Origin: SYFY01 sp031385325
GTDB taxonomy: Bacteria > Pseudomonadota > Gammaproteobacteria > Pseudomonadales > Azotimanducaceae
Length of the DNA stretch: 13,338 bases
Assembly: GCA_031385325.1 (NCBI GenBank)
Contig: JANNBJ010000068.1
Span: 1 to 13,338 of the forward strand
Reading direction: 5' to 3'
The first letter of the stretch is position 1. Each line of letters begins with the position of its first letter. Shown here piece after piece: positions 6,589 through 13,338 of this stretch. Made by a program: the position numbers and the translations under genes. Under the pieces are notes generated by a model. It did not search any database. It had not been told where the DNA came from and saw only the letters and a list, made by a program, of their open reading frames with translations.

Positions 6589-8835
6589 TCAGAACGCGCC
6601 TTTGACCGAGAAGAACACCTGGCGAGGCGCACCAGGCAGAATGGTCTGACCGGTACCGTTCGGATCGGAATTACTGAATCCGCCACTTCCGACAGTCGAG
6701 ATGTACTCCTTGTCCGTCAGGTTGTTGACGTCGAGTTGAGCCGTCACTTCCTTGAGGAATCCGAGATCCGGCAGTCGATAGCCTACCGACAGGTTGACGA
6801 GCGTAAAGGCATCGACCTCGCCTTCATTCAGGAAGGTGTAGTACCGATCACCGGTGTGCTTCAGATGCAGCCTGGCAAAGAAGCGATCCATTTCCACACC
6901 GAGCTCCGAGTTGAACAGGATTTCCGGTGAGTCGACTACGGTTTTTCCAGAGACTTCAACGAGCGTTGCGCCGTTCAGAAAGTCGTCCTGGTAGGTCGAG
7001 TCGTTATAACTCGCGGAGTTGTACCAGTAGAACCAGTCGTTGATCTGCCAGTTGAGACCGGCTTCCAGGCCTTTCGTTTCCACCTTGCCGACATTGGCAA
7101 GCGCATTGAAGGCACCGATGATCGCGGAACCCTGCGCAATGGCCAGCAAGCGATCTTCGAACTCCACGTAATACGCGGTTACCACCCCGTCCAGAGAATC
7201 GCCATGGAAACGCCATCCCAGTTCGAACGACGTCGAGGTTTCCGGGTCAATGGTGTCCTTGATCTGCTCGAAGGCAGCCTGCGTAGCAGAGAAGGGAGAT
7301 GTCCCGGTTGCCGATCCGATCAGTGCCCGCGCATTGCGCGCAACATCACCAAACACTTCGTTCTGGTCGTTGATTACATAGACCACGCCAATCTGTGGCA
7401 GGAAACCTTCGTCAGTCTTTACCTTGCCGGTCTTGTTGGCACCGGTCACGGTTTCCGCGTCGACATCGACCTGCATCGACTTGAAGCCGAACTCCACGCG
7501 CAGCGCATCAGACACCTGCCATGCATCCTGTACATGCAACTGCAGCGTATCGGTGGTGAAGTCGTATTCCCACTGCGTGAAGAAGGGGTTCGACTGGAAT
7601 TTCGTGAAATCCCGGGTCGGTGTTGTCAGCGACGGTTCGCCATAGAAGCGCCGCGCCTGATTGAAATCGTTTGATTCATACCACACACCGGCGGTGATCA
7701 CGTGGTTGTCGAGACCGAACGTGATATCCGCGATCACCCCCTGCCGATCGATATCATACTCCGTCGTCCGCACTGACAATGGCGCGCCGCCGGGGGTTGC
7801 CACGTAGGGCGTGCCCCAAAGCCCCTGCCCTTCATTCGTATGCGTATACACCTTTGCATTGAGTTCCACCGTGTCGCCAATAGGCATGTTTGCGCCGACA
7901 TAGCCGAGTTTGTCTTCACGCAACCCGGACGCATTCCAGTACGCGTCGTCGAGGTTGTTTACAGCGCCACTGAAACGCCCCTGCGCGGTCGCGACGGCCT
8001 GTGCATAGTCCGGATAGAAGTTGTCCCAGTTGTAGCCAAGTCTCTCAATCTGTTCGAGGCTCATGTCTTGATAGTCGATCTCGGCACGATCCGAATAGCT
8101 GTAATAGCCGGTCAGGGTCGCCTCACCGATCGGCTGCACAACTTTCAGATTGGCATATTCCTGTTCCTGATCGCCCTCGCCTTTCCACTTTTCGGTGGTC
8201 TGGTCTGCATAGCTGAGGAACAGTTTTGTACCCAGTTCGCCCAACTCGCCACTGTCGACACGCACAAACGCGCGTTGTGCACCGTCGCTACCGACACTGG
8301 CGTTCACGTCCAGGCCGAACTCGGCATCAGGGTCGGCGGAGGAAAACACCAGTGACCCACCGAGATTGCTCGTGGACGCGGTACCGAGGGAGCCGGTGCC
8401 CTGTGAAAGTTCCACCTGCCCAACGTTTTCCGACATGATCGCGCGGCTGATATGCAGGCCGTTGTGATTGCCATACGACATGTCGCCGAGCGGCACGCCG
8501 TCCAGGGTAAAACCCAGCTGGTTCTGGTTGAAACCGCGCACGACAATGCGTGTGGACCACTCGTAACTCCCATAGGGGTCAGCCGACTGGAAGTTCACGC
8601 CGGGCAGCTTTTCAATGGCCTTCAGAGGACTGGTTCCTGCCGGATACTGTTCAAGTTGGGTAGCCGTCAGGGTTAGGACCTGGCGCGTTTCGCCACGGCC
8701 AAAGACCACGATTTCTTCGATTTGCGCAGCGGGCTCATCAGCCAGGACTCCATGTGGTAGCGACAGCAAGGCGGCAGTCAGGGCGCTGACGGCGAACGGC
8801 AGCACGGTTACCCGTCGCCGGTTGATTGTTCTCAT
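6589..8835 (-). CDS. TonB-dependent outer-membrane receptor
   Basis: The product is a 748-residue exported protein. The signal peptide covers about residues 1-32 (NRRR positive end, hydrophobic core, LA|DEP). A short TonB-box-like EEIVVFG (40-46) precedes the plug domain (about 50-165), with RIVVRGFNQNQ, FTLDGVPLGDMSYGNHNG and VELSQGTGSLGTASTSNLGG. The rest is a beta-barrel of alternating hydrophobic strands, including LGYVGANM and the STSFELGWRFHGDSLDG type hairpins. It ends VFFSVKGAF, with the terminal Phe expected for BAM recognition. Such receptors import large or scarce ligands with energy from TonB-ExbBD, none of which is in the window. The ligand cannot be read from sequence; nothing nearby points to iron. 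The ATG at 8835 has CTGGAG 7 nt upstream and directly precedes the signal peptide; the frame is open to 9072, but that extension is antisense to the monooxygenase remnant and is not coding. Confidence 0.93.
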   Translation of the reverse strand: MRTINRRRVTVLPFAVSALTAALLSLPHGVLADEPAAQIEEIVVFGRGETRQVLTLTATQLEQYPAGTSPLKAIEKLPGVNFQSADPYGSYEWSTRIVVRGFNQNQLGFTLDGVPLGDMSYGNHNGLHISRAIMSENVGQVELSQGTGSLGTASTSNLGGSLVFSSADPDAEFGLDVNASVGSDGAQRAFVRVDSGELGELGTKLFLSYADQTTEKWKGEGDQEQEYANLKVVQPIGEATLTGYYSYSDRAEIDYQDMSLEQIERLGYNWDNFYPDYAQAVATAQGRFSGAVNNLDDAYWNASGLREDKLGYVGANMPIGDTVELNAKVYTHTNEGQGLWGTPYVATPGGAPLSVRTTEYDIDRQGVIADITFGLDNHVITAGVWYESNDFNQARRFYGEPSLTTPTRDFTKFQSNPFFTQWEYDFTTDTLQLHVQDAWQVSDALRVEFGFKSMQVDVDAETVTGANKTGKVKTDEGFLPQIGVVYVINDQNEVFGDVARNARALIGSATGTSPFSATQAAFEQIKDTIDPETSTSFELGWRFHGDSLDGVVTAYYVEFEDRLLAIAQGSAIIGAFNALANVGKVETKGLEAGLNWQINDWFYWYNSASYNDSTYQDDFLNGATLVEVSGKTVVDSPEILFNSELGVEMDRFFARLHLKHTGDRYYTFLNEGEVDAFTLVNLSVGYRLPDLGFLKEVTAQLDVNNLTDKEYISTVGSGGFSNSDPNGTGQTILPGAPRQVFFSVKGAF

Positions 8836-8869
8836 CACTATTCTCCAGTTGGTAGATGCCCAGCTAAAA

Positions 8870-8945
8870 GGCAATTTGCCGGGGGTCTGAAGATGGTGGT
8901 CGATGCGAGTTACGGTGGGGTGATGCATCCATGAAGGATTCATGG
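8870..8945. promoter_or_regulatory. Dyads upstream of the TonB receptor gene (candidate operators)
   Basis: GGCAA-T-TTGCC (8870-8880) and CCATGAA-GGA-TTCATGG (8929-8945) are perfect inverted repeats, 35 and 94 bp upstream of the receptor start. Their geometry suits dimeric repressors. Neither resembles a Fur box. The second overlaps the edge of the monooxygenase remnant, so it may be chance. Confidence 0.3.
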
Positions 8946-9306
8946 CAGTTCTTCTGAAATCAGGCAAGGCACTGCGAGCAGATATCATCATCCCCTCAAC
9001 CGGTTTCGACTTGTGTGTGCTGGGTGATATGGACATCAAGGTTGACGGCCAGTCAGTCGATTTTTCACGCACGGTGGGCTATCGCGGGTTGATGTTTACC
9101 GGTGGTCCAAACCTCACCTGGGTGTTTGGCTACTTCCAGGCCAGCTGGATCCTGACAATTTCAATCCGGGGTATCTGACACGCAGCATGCACCTGATGCC
9201 ACGGCAGGGTGATCATGATCCCTGGGTATTCACGCAGGATTACTGGCGAGAGAAGGATGAATTCCCGGCTGCAAGTCTTGAGGACGGAGCGCTGGCGTAC
9301 CGTTGA
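8921..9306 (+). pseudogene. 3' remnant of a Baeyer-Villiger-type flavin monooxygenase gene
   Basis: This stretch is the decayed C-terminal third of a flavin-containing monooxygenase. One frame (from about 8930 to 9148) reads LLKSGKALRADIIIPSTGF, then VDGQSVDFSRTVGYRG and GPNLTWVFGYFQASW, which match the family segment around 'SG-x-E-L-x-ADIIVTATGF' and 'VPN-x-x-x-x-GYxxASW'. At about 9143-9149 the frame shifts by +2 and continues DPDNFNPGYLTRSMHLMPRQ, WVFTQDYWREKDEFPAA and LEDGALAYR, ending at its own TGA (9304-9306). Family members have roughly 40 more residues between the two blocks. The N-terminal FAD- and NADPH-binding domains are missing, and a TGA at 8921 closes the frame upstream. The intact enzymes insert oxygen beside a carbonyl (ketone to ester) or oxidise sulfur or nitrogen. 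The remnant is divergent from the TonB receptor gene and antisense to its spurious N-terminal extension. Confidence 0.8.
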
Positions 9307-9359
9307 GACGGTTAGCTCGCATGATTCGCCAGCGCCATGGAATCGCCCTGGCGTTCTGG

Positions 9360-10535
9360 TCAAGGTAAGTCGGACGCAGCCAGCAGCCCATCCGGATCGT
9401 TCATCACCGGGTAGATGATCTGGCGATTGATCATCTCCTTGATCGTCTTGGTCTGAGCGCCTGCCTGCACCACCGTCCTCTCCCAACCTCGCGTCAGCAA
9501 TGCGCCGTAGTCACCCAGGTCGAGGCACGTCTGATACTTCGGCTGTGAATAGGGTTTGAGCTCGAGACCAAGCAAGTCCCGTGCAACATTGGTCCCCGCA
9601 TACTTCCCCATGGTCATGGCATGCTGACATGACATCAATGCGGCATGTCCTGCTTCTGCCTGAGCGTGAGCCGTGTCGCCAGTGGCGAAGATGTCTGCCA
9701 CCTCCGGTATTCGCAGAAACTCATCGACGACGACGCGGCCGGATGAGTCGAGGGTTTTACCGAGCGTTCCGACCAGCGGGTGGGCTTGCAGACCGGTGGC
9801 GATGATGACAGTTCGTGTCGCCATCACCGAGCCATCGGCAAGCACCACTGAATCTTCACCAACCCTGGTGATGCTGGTGTTCACCAGCACTTCCACCTTG
9901 GTTTTACGCAGGGCGTCCAGGATGGTGGGTCGAGTGTTGGCACCGAGCTGCGGCCCTACTTCGGCCGCCCTTTCGATCAAGACGACCCTGACCCTCTCCG
10001 CCACTTCTTCTGCTGCATACACACGAATCCTGCGGCGCATCTCGCAAGCCAGTTCAATGCCAGTGAATCCAGCACCTACCACGACAAATATCAGCTGCCC
10101 CCGATGTTCATCCATGGCGAGCAGCCGCTGCAAATGGCGATCAAAACGCTCTGCCGCCGCATACGTATCGACATCAAAAGCATGTTCAGTAACGCCCGCA
10201 ACCGGGATGCGCTGCTGGACGCTGCCGGTAGCCAGAACCAGCCGATCCCAGTTGATTTGTTCACCGTTCGCCATGATGACGCAGCGCTCTTTCGCATCAA
10301 CCCGGGTAACAGACGAGACCACCAGATCAACATCCAGGGGCTGCAAGAGTGAATCCAGGCGCACCCTCAACTGCGGACTGAACGCTTCATACAGGCGCGG
10401 TCGCATGGTGAGATAACCGTCAGGATTGATCACGGTAATTTCGGCGTCTTTGGTCTGCAACCCATACTGGCGTCGGGCGGCAACAGCAGACCAGAAGCCA
10501 GCAAACCCGCCACCTACAACAACGATCCTGTCCAT
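9360..10535 (-). CDS. NDH-2-like NAD(P)H:quinone oxidoreductase, FAD-dependent
   Basis: The product is a 391-residue protein of the two-dinucleotide-binding flavoprotein family, close to type II NADH dehydrogenases. The FAD Rossmann motif VVVGGGFAG is at residues 5-13, LATGS at 101-105, the NAD(P)H-binding VVVGAGFTGIELA at 151-163 and the second FAD motif IFATGDTAHA at 282-291. A C-terminal segment (about 330-380) includes YQTCLDLGDYGALLTRGWERT, as in NDH-2-like proteins. It is slightly shorter than classical NDH-2 (about 430), so tight membrane attachment is uncertain. The likely reaction is electron transfer from NAD(P)H to a quinone. The ATG at 10535 is preferred over that at 10550 because AAAGGA lies about 6 nt upstream and the Rossmann strand then begins at residue 3. 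It follows the GH172 gene by 75 nt on the same strand. Confidence 0.85.
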   Translation of the reverse strand: MDRIVVVGGGFAGFWSAVAARRQYGLQTKDAEITVINPDGYLTMRPRLYEAFSPQLRVRLDSLLQPLDVDLVVSSVTRVDAKERCVIMANGEQINWDRLVLATGSVQQRIPVAGVTEHAFDVDTYAAAERFDRHLQRLLAMDEHRGQLIFVVVGAGFTGIELACEMRRRIRVYAAEEVAERVRVVLIERAAEVGPQLGANTRPTILDALRKTKVEVLVNTSITRVGEDSVVLADGSVMATRTVIIATGLQAHPLVGTLGKTLDSSGRVVVDEFLRIPEVADIFATGDTAHAQAEAGHAALMSCQHAMTMGKYAGTNVARDLLGLELKPYSQPKYQTCLDLGDYGALLTRGWERTVVQAGAQTKTIKEMINRQIIYPVMNDPDGLLAASDLP

Positions 10536-10610
10536 GACGTGTCCTTTCATTGTTGGTTCGTTAACCAGATGGACTTCGACGTTTGGACTACTCGATTCGT
10601 GACAGCGCCA

Positions 10611-11720
10611 TCAGATCACTTCAAGGTAATCCCGTCCCGGCAGTGTCGGAAACGGCGCGCCTGGCAGGGTCTGGTACCAGTACGCAACTGAGGCGATGTC
10701 GTCCTGCAACGGGAGATACTGGCGCTTTTTGTGGGTGCGCCAGCCAAGCGCCTGAATCGTCACCCGCAAGTCCTGCGTGAAGCGGATCGGGTCCATGATG
10801 TGCCAACGATAGAGACCGAACCTCTGCTGTGATTGGTAAACGCCGTCCGGGCGAATCACCTGAGGCATGCCGGCATAAGGCGTGGTGAACTCGGCATAAC
10901 GGCTGCCCCCTTCCCGCTCTCGTTCCATCAGCCCGGGATCAAAGTTGTAGGCACCACAGAAGTAATCTTCGGTCCCGGTTCCGCAGATGGTCGGAAACTC
11001 CTGATCACCGTCCATGAAAAACTTGATCTCGCCTTCGCCCCACCACCCATTGTTATTTACCCCCCAGGCCATGTAGGTACCGACGTATTGGCCCTGCCCC
11101 TTTACACCATCGAGAATGGGATAGACCTCCTTGTAAGGAAGTGGGTTCACGCGTCGAAACTGCGCATGGAAATAGGCCACATCGTCAGGCACTTCCGTCA
11201 GCGTGTAGTTGATCTGGTAGTACACATAAATGGCTTCGTCAGACCGGTTTTCCATGGTGAAGCACGCCCGTCGCCGGAACGGCATCTCCCAGTAACAATT
11301 GAATGCCCGCCCCGGATTCACACAAACCGCCAGTGAAGACACCTGGGCATACTTCTCCCAGCCACACGCGAAAAAATCACCTGCCGGACACTCGACGGAC
11401 GGAAAGACCTGATCGTCCCAGTACACCCGCAGGATGGAGTGCCGCCACTTGCCTCGTGCCAGCGTCATCCAGATCTGCTGGATGGCGCCGCTACCCTCGA
11501 TGTCAGCGAAGGTGAAAGTCTCGCCCGGTGCAATGATGATGTACGGGGAAACCTTCCAGCCCTGGCCGAGATCACGCGCGGCTTCCGCTGCCGGCCCGTC
11601 CACCGACATCCCGCCTCGCCCTTTGTCACCGCTGAAATTTTCAGCACTGATCGAACGGGTCACTGCGCTCGACAGCCTTGAGAGGGTGCCGAGATTCAGA
11701 CCAAGTCCGTTGAAGGTCAT
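10611..11720 (-). CDS. DUF2961 / glycoside hydrolase family 172 protein
   Basis: The product is a 369-residue DUF2961 protein. Members of this family have been shown to be glycosidases or transglycosidases acting on fructofuranose or D-arabinofuranose units (GH172). Characteristic stretches are SRSISAENFSGDKG-like at 21-34 (TRSISAENF), APGETFTFADIEGSGAIQQIW (64-84), RVYWDDQVFPSVECPAGDFF (98-117), GWWGEGEIKFFMDGD (225-239) and GTGTEDYF (247-254). By comparison with the studied bifidobacterial enzyme, Glu229 and Glu251 are the likely catalytic pair; I assign these by motif only. There is no signal peptide, so the protein appears cytoplasmic and probably works on small imported sugars or conjugates. 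The family forms oligomers. The start ATG has TGGAG about 6 nt upstream. The gene lies in frame with, and 66 nt after, the permease stop, across a tandem repeat. Confidence 0.85.
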   Translation of the reverse strand: MTFNGLGLNLGTLSRLSSAVTRSISAENFSGDKGRGGMSVDGPAAEAARDLGQGWKVSPYIIIAPGETFTFADIEGSGAIQQIWMTLARGKWRHSILRVYWDDQVFPSVECPAGDFFACGWEKYAQVSSLAVCVNPGRAFNCYWEMPFRRRACFTMENRSDEAIYVYYQINYTLTEVPDDVAYFHAQFRRVNPLPYKEVYPILDGVKGQGQYVGTYMAWGVNNNGWWGEGEIKFFMDGDQEFPTICGTGTEDYFCGAYNFDPGLMEREREGGSRYAEFTTPYAGMPQVIRPDGVYQSQQRFGLYRWHIMDPIRFTQDLRVTIQALGWRTHKKRQYLPLQDDIASVAYWYQTLPGAPFPTLPGRDYLEVI

Positions 11721-11735
11721 GTCATGCTCCAGAGA

Positions 11736-11788
11736 GGTTCTGTTGGGGGTTCTGTTGGGGGTTCCGTTAGGGTTTCGATTAGAGGTTC
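11736..11788. repeat. Degenerate 12-bp tandem repeat between permease and GH172 genes
   Basis: The + strand unit is GGTTCTGTTGGG. Two perfect copies (11736-11747, 11748-11759) are followed by GGTTCCGTTAGG (11760-11771), GTTTCGATTAGA (11772-11783) and a partial GGTTC (11784-11788), so copies decay toward the permease gene. The permease stop TGA (11789-11787) lies in the last partial copy. On the minus strand the unit is CCCAACAGAACC. It fills most of the gap ahead of the GH172 ribosome site. Confidence 0.85.
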
Positions 11789-13109
11789 ACCAGGAACTTT
11801 TGAATCGCGCCAACCCATAAAGTAACGATCCCGCGCCAAGCAAACCAACCGTCATCAACCATGCGACCGTGGTGACTTGCCAAAGCAGGAAGATGCAGAT
11901 CAGCAGCGCAATGCCGGGGATCAACAACCCTGAAGGCAGTTTCAGTGCGTTGGTCTGGTCAATACCACGACCAGTCGAGTTGGGAACAGCCGCGATGCAG
12001 CCCACGTAAATCAACAGGCGAACGACCACGCTAAGGCTGGCCAGCATCACAAAGGATCCAGAGGCGGCCAACAGCAGGCTCAGCACCGCAAAGAACACAA
12101 TGGATATCATCGGTGTTCCGAACGTTGAATTCACCCGTCCGAGCCACGCCGGCAATTGGCCATCCCGCGCCAGACGATAGGTGATACGGGGCGTCGAAAA
12201 CATGGCACCCAACAGGTTTCCGGTCACCGAAGCCGCGACGCCTACTGTCATAAGAATGGCTCCCGCGGCGCCAAACAGAACTACTCCTGTCGCAAGCACA
12301 GGCTGCCTCTCGTGGATCAGATCGGATAACAACGCAGTGCACACTATCTGGATGGCGGCATAGAGCACCGCCGCCGACAACACCGCGGCCAGCAGCGCAC
12401 GGGGAATGTCCCGCTGCGGATGGGTGGCCTCTCCGGCAGGCACGAGCCCCGACTCAAAACCGACAAACGCATAGATGACCAGCAAGATGGCAGCACCGAG
12501 TTCAACCGGTGTTGGTGGGCTTGCTGCTGCAGGCGTGGGCAGACTCCACGGCATGACAAACAACCCCACTCCAACCACCGCCAGCATCGGCAGGAATTTG
12601 AGCAGCGTGATTGCTCCCAACCACTTCATGGCACGCTGCGCCCCGATGCTGTTAATGAGAGCCAGCAGAGTGATGCACACAAGGAGGAATCCAGACTTTG
12701 GCAATGGCTCCTGGAGGCCTGGCCAAAACCACGAAAGCGTGGTGACCAGCAGGTTGATATTTGCGGCGAACGCCGTGAGTCGTGCCACATAGAATGCCCA
12801 CCCGGTTTGAAAGCCGGCGAAATCACCGAATGCGGTTCCTGTATAGAGCATGGGGCCACCGGTGCCCACAAAACGGCTGCCGAGTTGAGCAAACACCAGA
12901 ACGATGGGCAAGATAAGCACAGCGCAGATCGGAAAGATCCAAACACCGGTACTCCCAGCCAGACGAGCAACTTCTCCGGGAAGACCAAAAATTCCCGCGC
13001 CCACTACACCATTGACCATCAGGAGCCAAAGCGAGAACCCCGTCAGTTGACGAGGCAAGGGTTCCCGAACGGGTTTCGGCGTGGATGGTGACGTCTGCAA
13101 GACTTTCAT
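11787..13109 (-). CDS. APC-superfamily amino acid permease
   Basis: The product is a 440-residue polytopic inner-membrane transporter of the amino acid-polyamine-organocation superfamily. After a basic, Pro-rich N-terminal tail (about residues 1-24), the first helix contains the family's unwound substrate-binding motif GVVGAGIFGLPG (34-45). Roughly twelve hydrophobic segments follow. The conserved loop FSTPRITYRLARDGQLPAWLG and the VYAFVGFES-like IYAFVGFESGLVPAGEATHPQRDIP stretch (helix 6 region) are also typical. It probably takes up an amino acid or amine by H+ symport or exchange; the substrate is not predictable. The frame is open to a GTG at 13166, with other possible starts between; the ATG at 13109 is chosen because the tail then has normal length, although its GGAG directly abuts the ATG, so the start is uncertain. 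It appears to be first in the transcript that continues into the GH172 and NDH-2-like genes. Confidence 0.87.
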   Translation of the reverse strand: MKVLQTSPSTPKPVREPLPRQLTGFSLWLLMVNGVVGAGIFGLPGEVARLAGSTGVWIFPICAVLILPIVLVFAQLGSRFVGTGGPMLYTGTAFGDFAGFQTGWAFYVARLTAFAANINLLVTTLSWFWPGLQEPLPKSGFLLVCITLLALINSIGAQRAMKWLGAITLLKFLPMLAVVGVGLFVMPWSLPTPAAASPPTPVELGAAILLVIYAFVGFESGLVPAGEATHPQRDIPRALLAAVLSAAVLYAAIQIVCTALLSDLIHERQPVLATGVVLFGAAGAILMTVGVAASVTGNLLGAMFSTPRITYRLARDGQLPAWLGRVNSTFGTPMISIVFFAVLSLLLAASGSFVMLASLSVVVRLLIYVGCIAAVPNSTGRGIDQTNALKLPSGLLIPGIALLICIFLLWQVTTVAWLMTVGLLGAGSLLYGLARFKSSW

Positions 13110-13206
13110 CTCCGTAAAGCTGTTGCGCTCAGGCAACACTACACGAGGCTGTCGCCGAATGACCACGACATCAGTCTAGCCCGCACTATTCATGAAGGAT
13201 CGTAGC

Positions 13207-13329
13207 GAGGGCGTCGAGAGTAGTGAAAACGCTGGGTGGCGCGGACCGGAGCGCGCGCAGGCATGCTTTACAGCACGTCGAGCACGCGGAGGGAGCACGC
13301 CCGGTGTTTTCGCTGCTATCGGCGTCCGC
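13207..13329 (+). repeat. Long imperfect inverted repeat; possible structured RNA or palindromic mobile repeat
   Basis: Arms of 30 nt (13207-13236 and 13300-13329) can pair on the + strand with 22 Watson-Crick pairs, 6 G-U wobbles and only 2 mismatches, around a roughly 60-nt apical region that is very GC-rich. Within the apical region CGCGGACCGGAGCGCGC (13240 on) and CGCGGAGGGAGCACGC (13285 on) look like diverged direct copies. No coding frame is apparent. The gene-free stretch 13110-13338 otherwise holds only the upstream region of the permease gene; a TTCATGAA palindrome (13189-13196) precedes the repeat. It may be a dispersed palindromic repeat, the end of an insertion element cut by the window edge, or a small RNA. 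Confidence 0.5.
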
Positions 13330-13338
13330 AGTAGGTCA

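Noticed and set aside
8931..8940. Shared 10-mer ATGAAGGAT-type match between the TonB upstream region and 13191-13200
   Set aside because: The common core is too short and the flanks differ; best explained by chance.
8836..9072. N-terminal extension of the TonB receptor frame to 9072
   Set aside because: The extension lacks a signal peptide start, lies antisense to the monooxygenase remnant, and the ATG at 8835 has a good ribosome site followed at once by a signal peptide.
9327..9353. Hairpin CGCCAG/CTGGCG after the NDH-2-like gene as its terminator
   Set aside because: The stem is only 6 bp with a 15-nt loop and no T run on the minus strand; too weak to call.
9673..10416. Rightward 247-codon frame opposite the NDH-2-like gene
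   Set aside because: It is Ser/Thr/Arg-rich antisense translation of a gene with clear FAD and NAD motifs.
12420..13091. Rightward 223-codon frame opposite the permease
   Set aside because: It is antisense to hydrophobic permease helices, which yields the Gln/His/Lys-rich shadow seen here.
13207..13329. Integron attC site
   Set aside because: The structure is hairpin-like and strand-biased, but the RYYYAAC and GTTRRRY core sites are not at the ends, and no integrase or cassette is nearby.
1..13338. CRISPR arrays, tRNA genes, toxin-antitoxin or defence genes
   Set aside because: No regularly spaced repeats, tRNA-like cloverleaf, or recognisable motif of such systems was seen on either strand.

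Overview
The window looks like chromosomal DNA of a Gram-negative bacterium, most likely a heterotrophic gammaproteobacterium. The evidence is an OmpA-domain outer-membrane protein, a TonB-dependent receptor, dense gene packing with many small same-strand groups, moderately high GC, and catabolic enzyme families typical of free-living Pseudomonadota. No tRNA, rRNA, CRISPR array, intact transposase or phage gene was seen. The genus cannot be named from the sequence.

Layout. (1) 1-144: the tail of a rightward SnoaL/DUF4440-like gene, followed by hairpins that separate it from a leftward block. (2) 255-3634, leftward: a membrane-anchored coiled-coil protein, then an OmpA-domain protein, a YugP-type membrane zinc peptidase and a VOC-fold protein. 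The last three are tightly spaced and probably cotranscribed; the first three look like cell-envelope functions. (3) 3816-6504: a Tas-like aldo/keto reductase (leftward) diverges from a nitroreductase and a crotonase-fold enzyme (rightward, 2-nt gap). The 173-bp divergent promoter region is rich in dyads, and one of them folds over the reductase ribosome binding site. (4) 6589-8835: a complete leftward TonB-dependent receptor with a clear intrinsic terminator. (5) 8836-9359: a gene-poor stretch that holds the decayed 3' end of a Baeyer-Villiger-type flavin monooxygenase gene. (6) 9360-13109, leftward: an APC amino-acid permease, a DUF2961/GH172 protein and an NDH-2-like flavoprotein. A decaying 12-bp tandem repeat lies between the permease and the GH172 gene. 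(7) 13110-13338: no gene, but a long imperfect inverted repeat that can fold well only as RNA (or single-stranded DNA) of the + strand.

How the parts may fit together. The aldo/keto reductase, nitroreductase, crotonase-fold enzyme, TonB receptor and monooxygenase remnant suggest a catabolic island for an imported hydrophobic or cyclic compound that has lost its monooxygenase. This is inference from family membership and position; no substrate can be read from the sequence. I found no convincing multi-gene defence or otherwise novel system. The most unusual signals are the strand-asymmetric hairpin at the right edge, the RBS-occluding dyad, the monooxygenase remnant and the GH172-permease junction.
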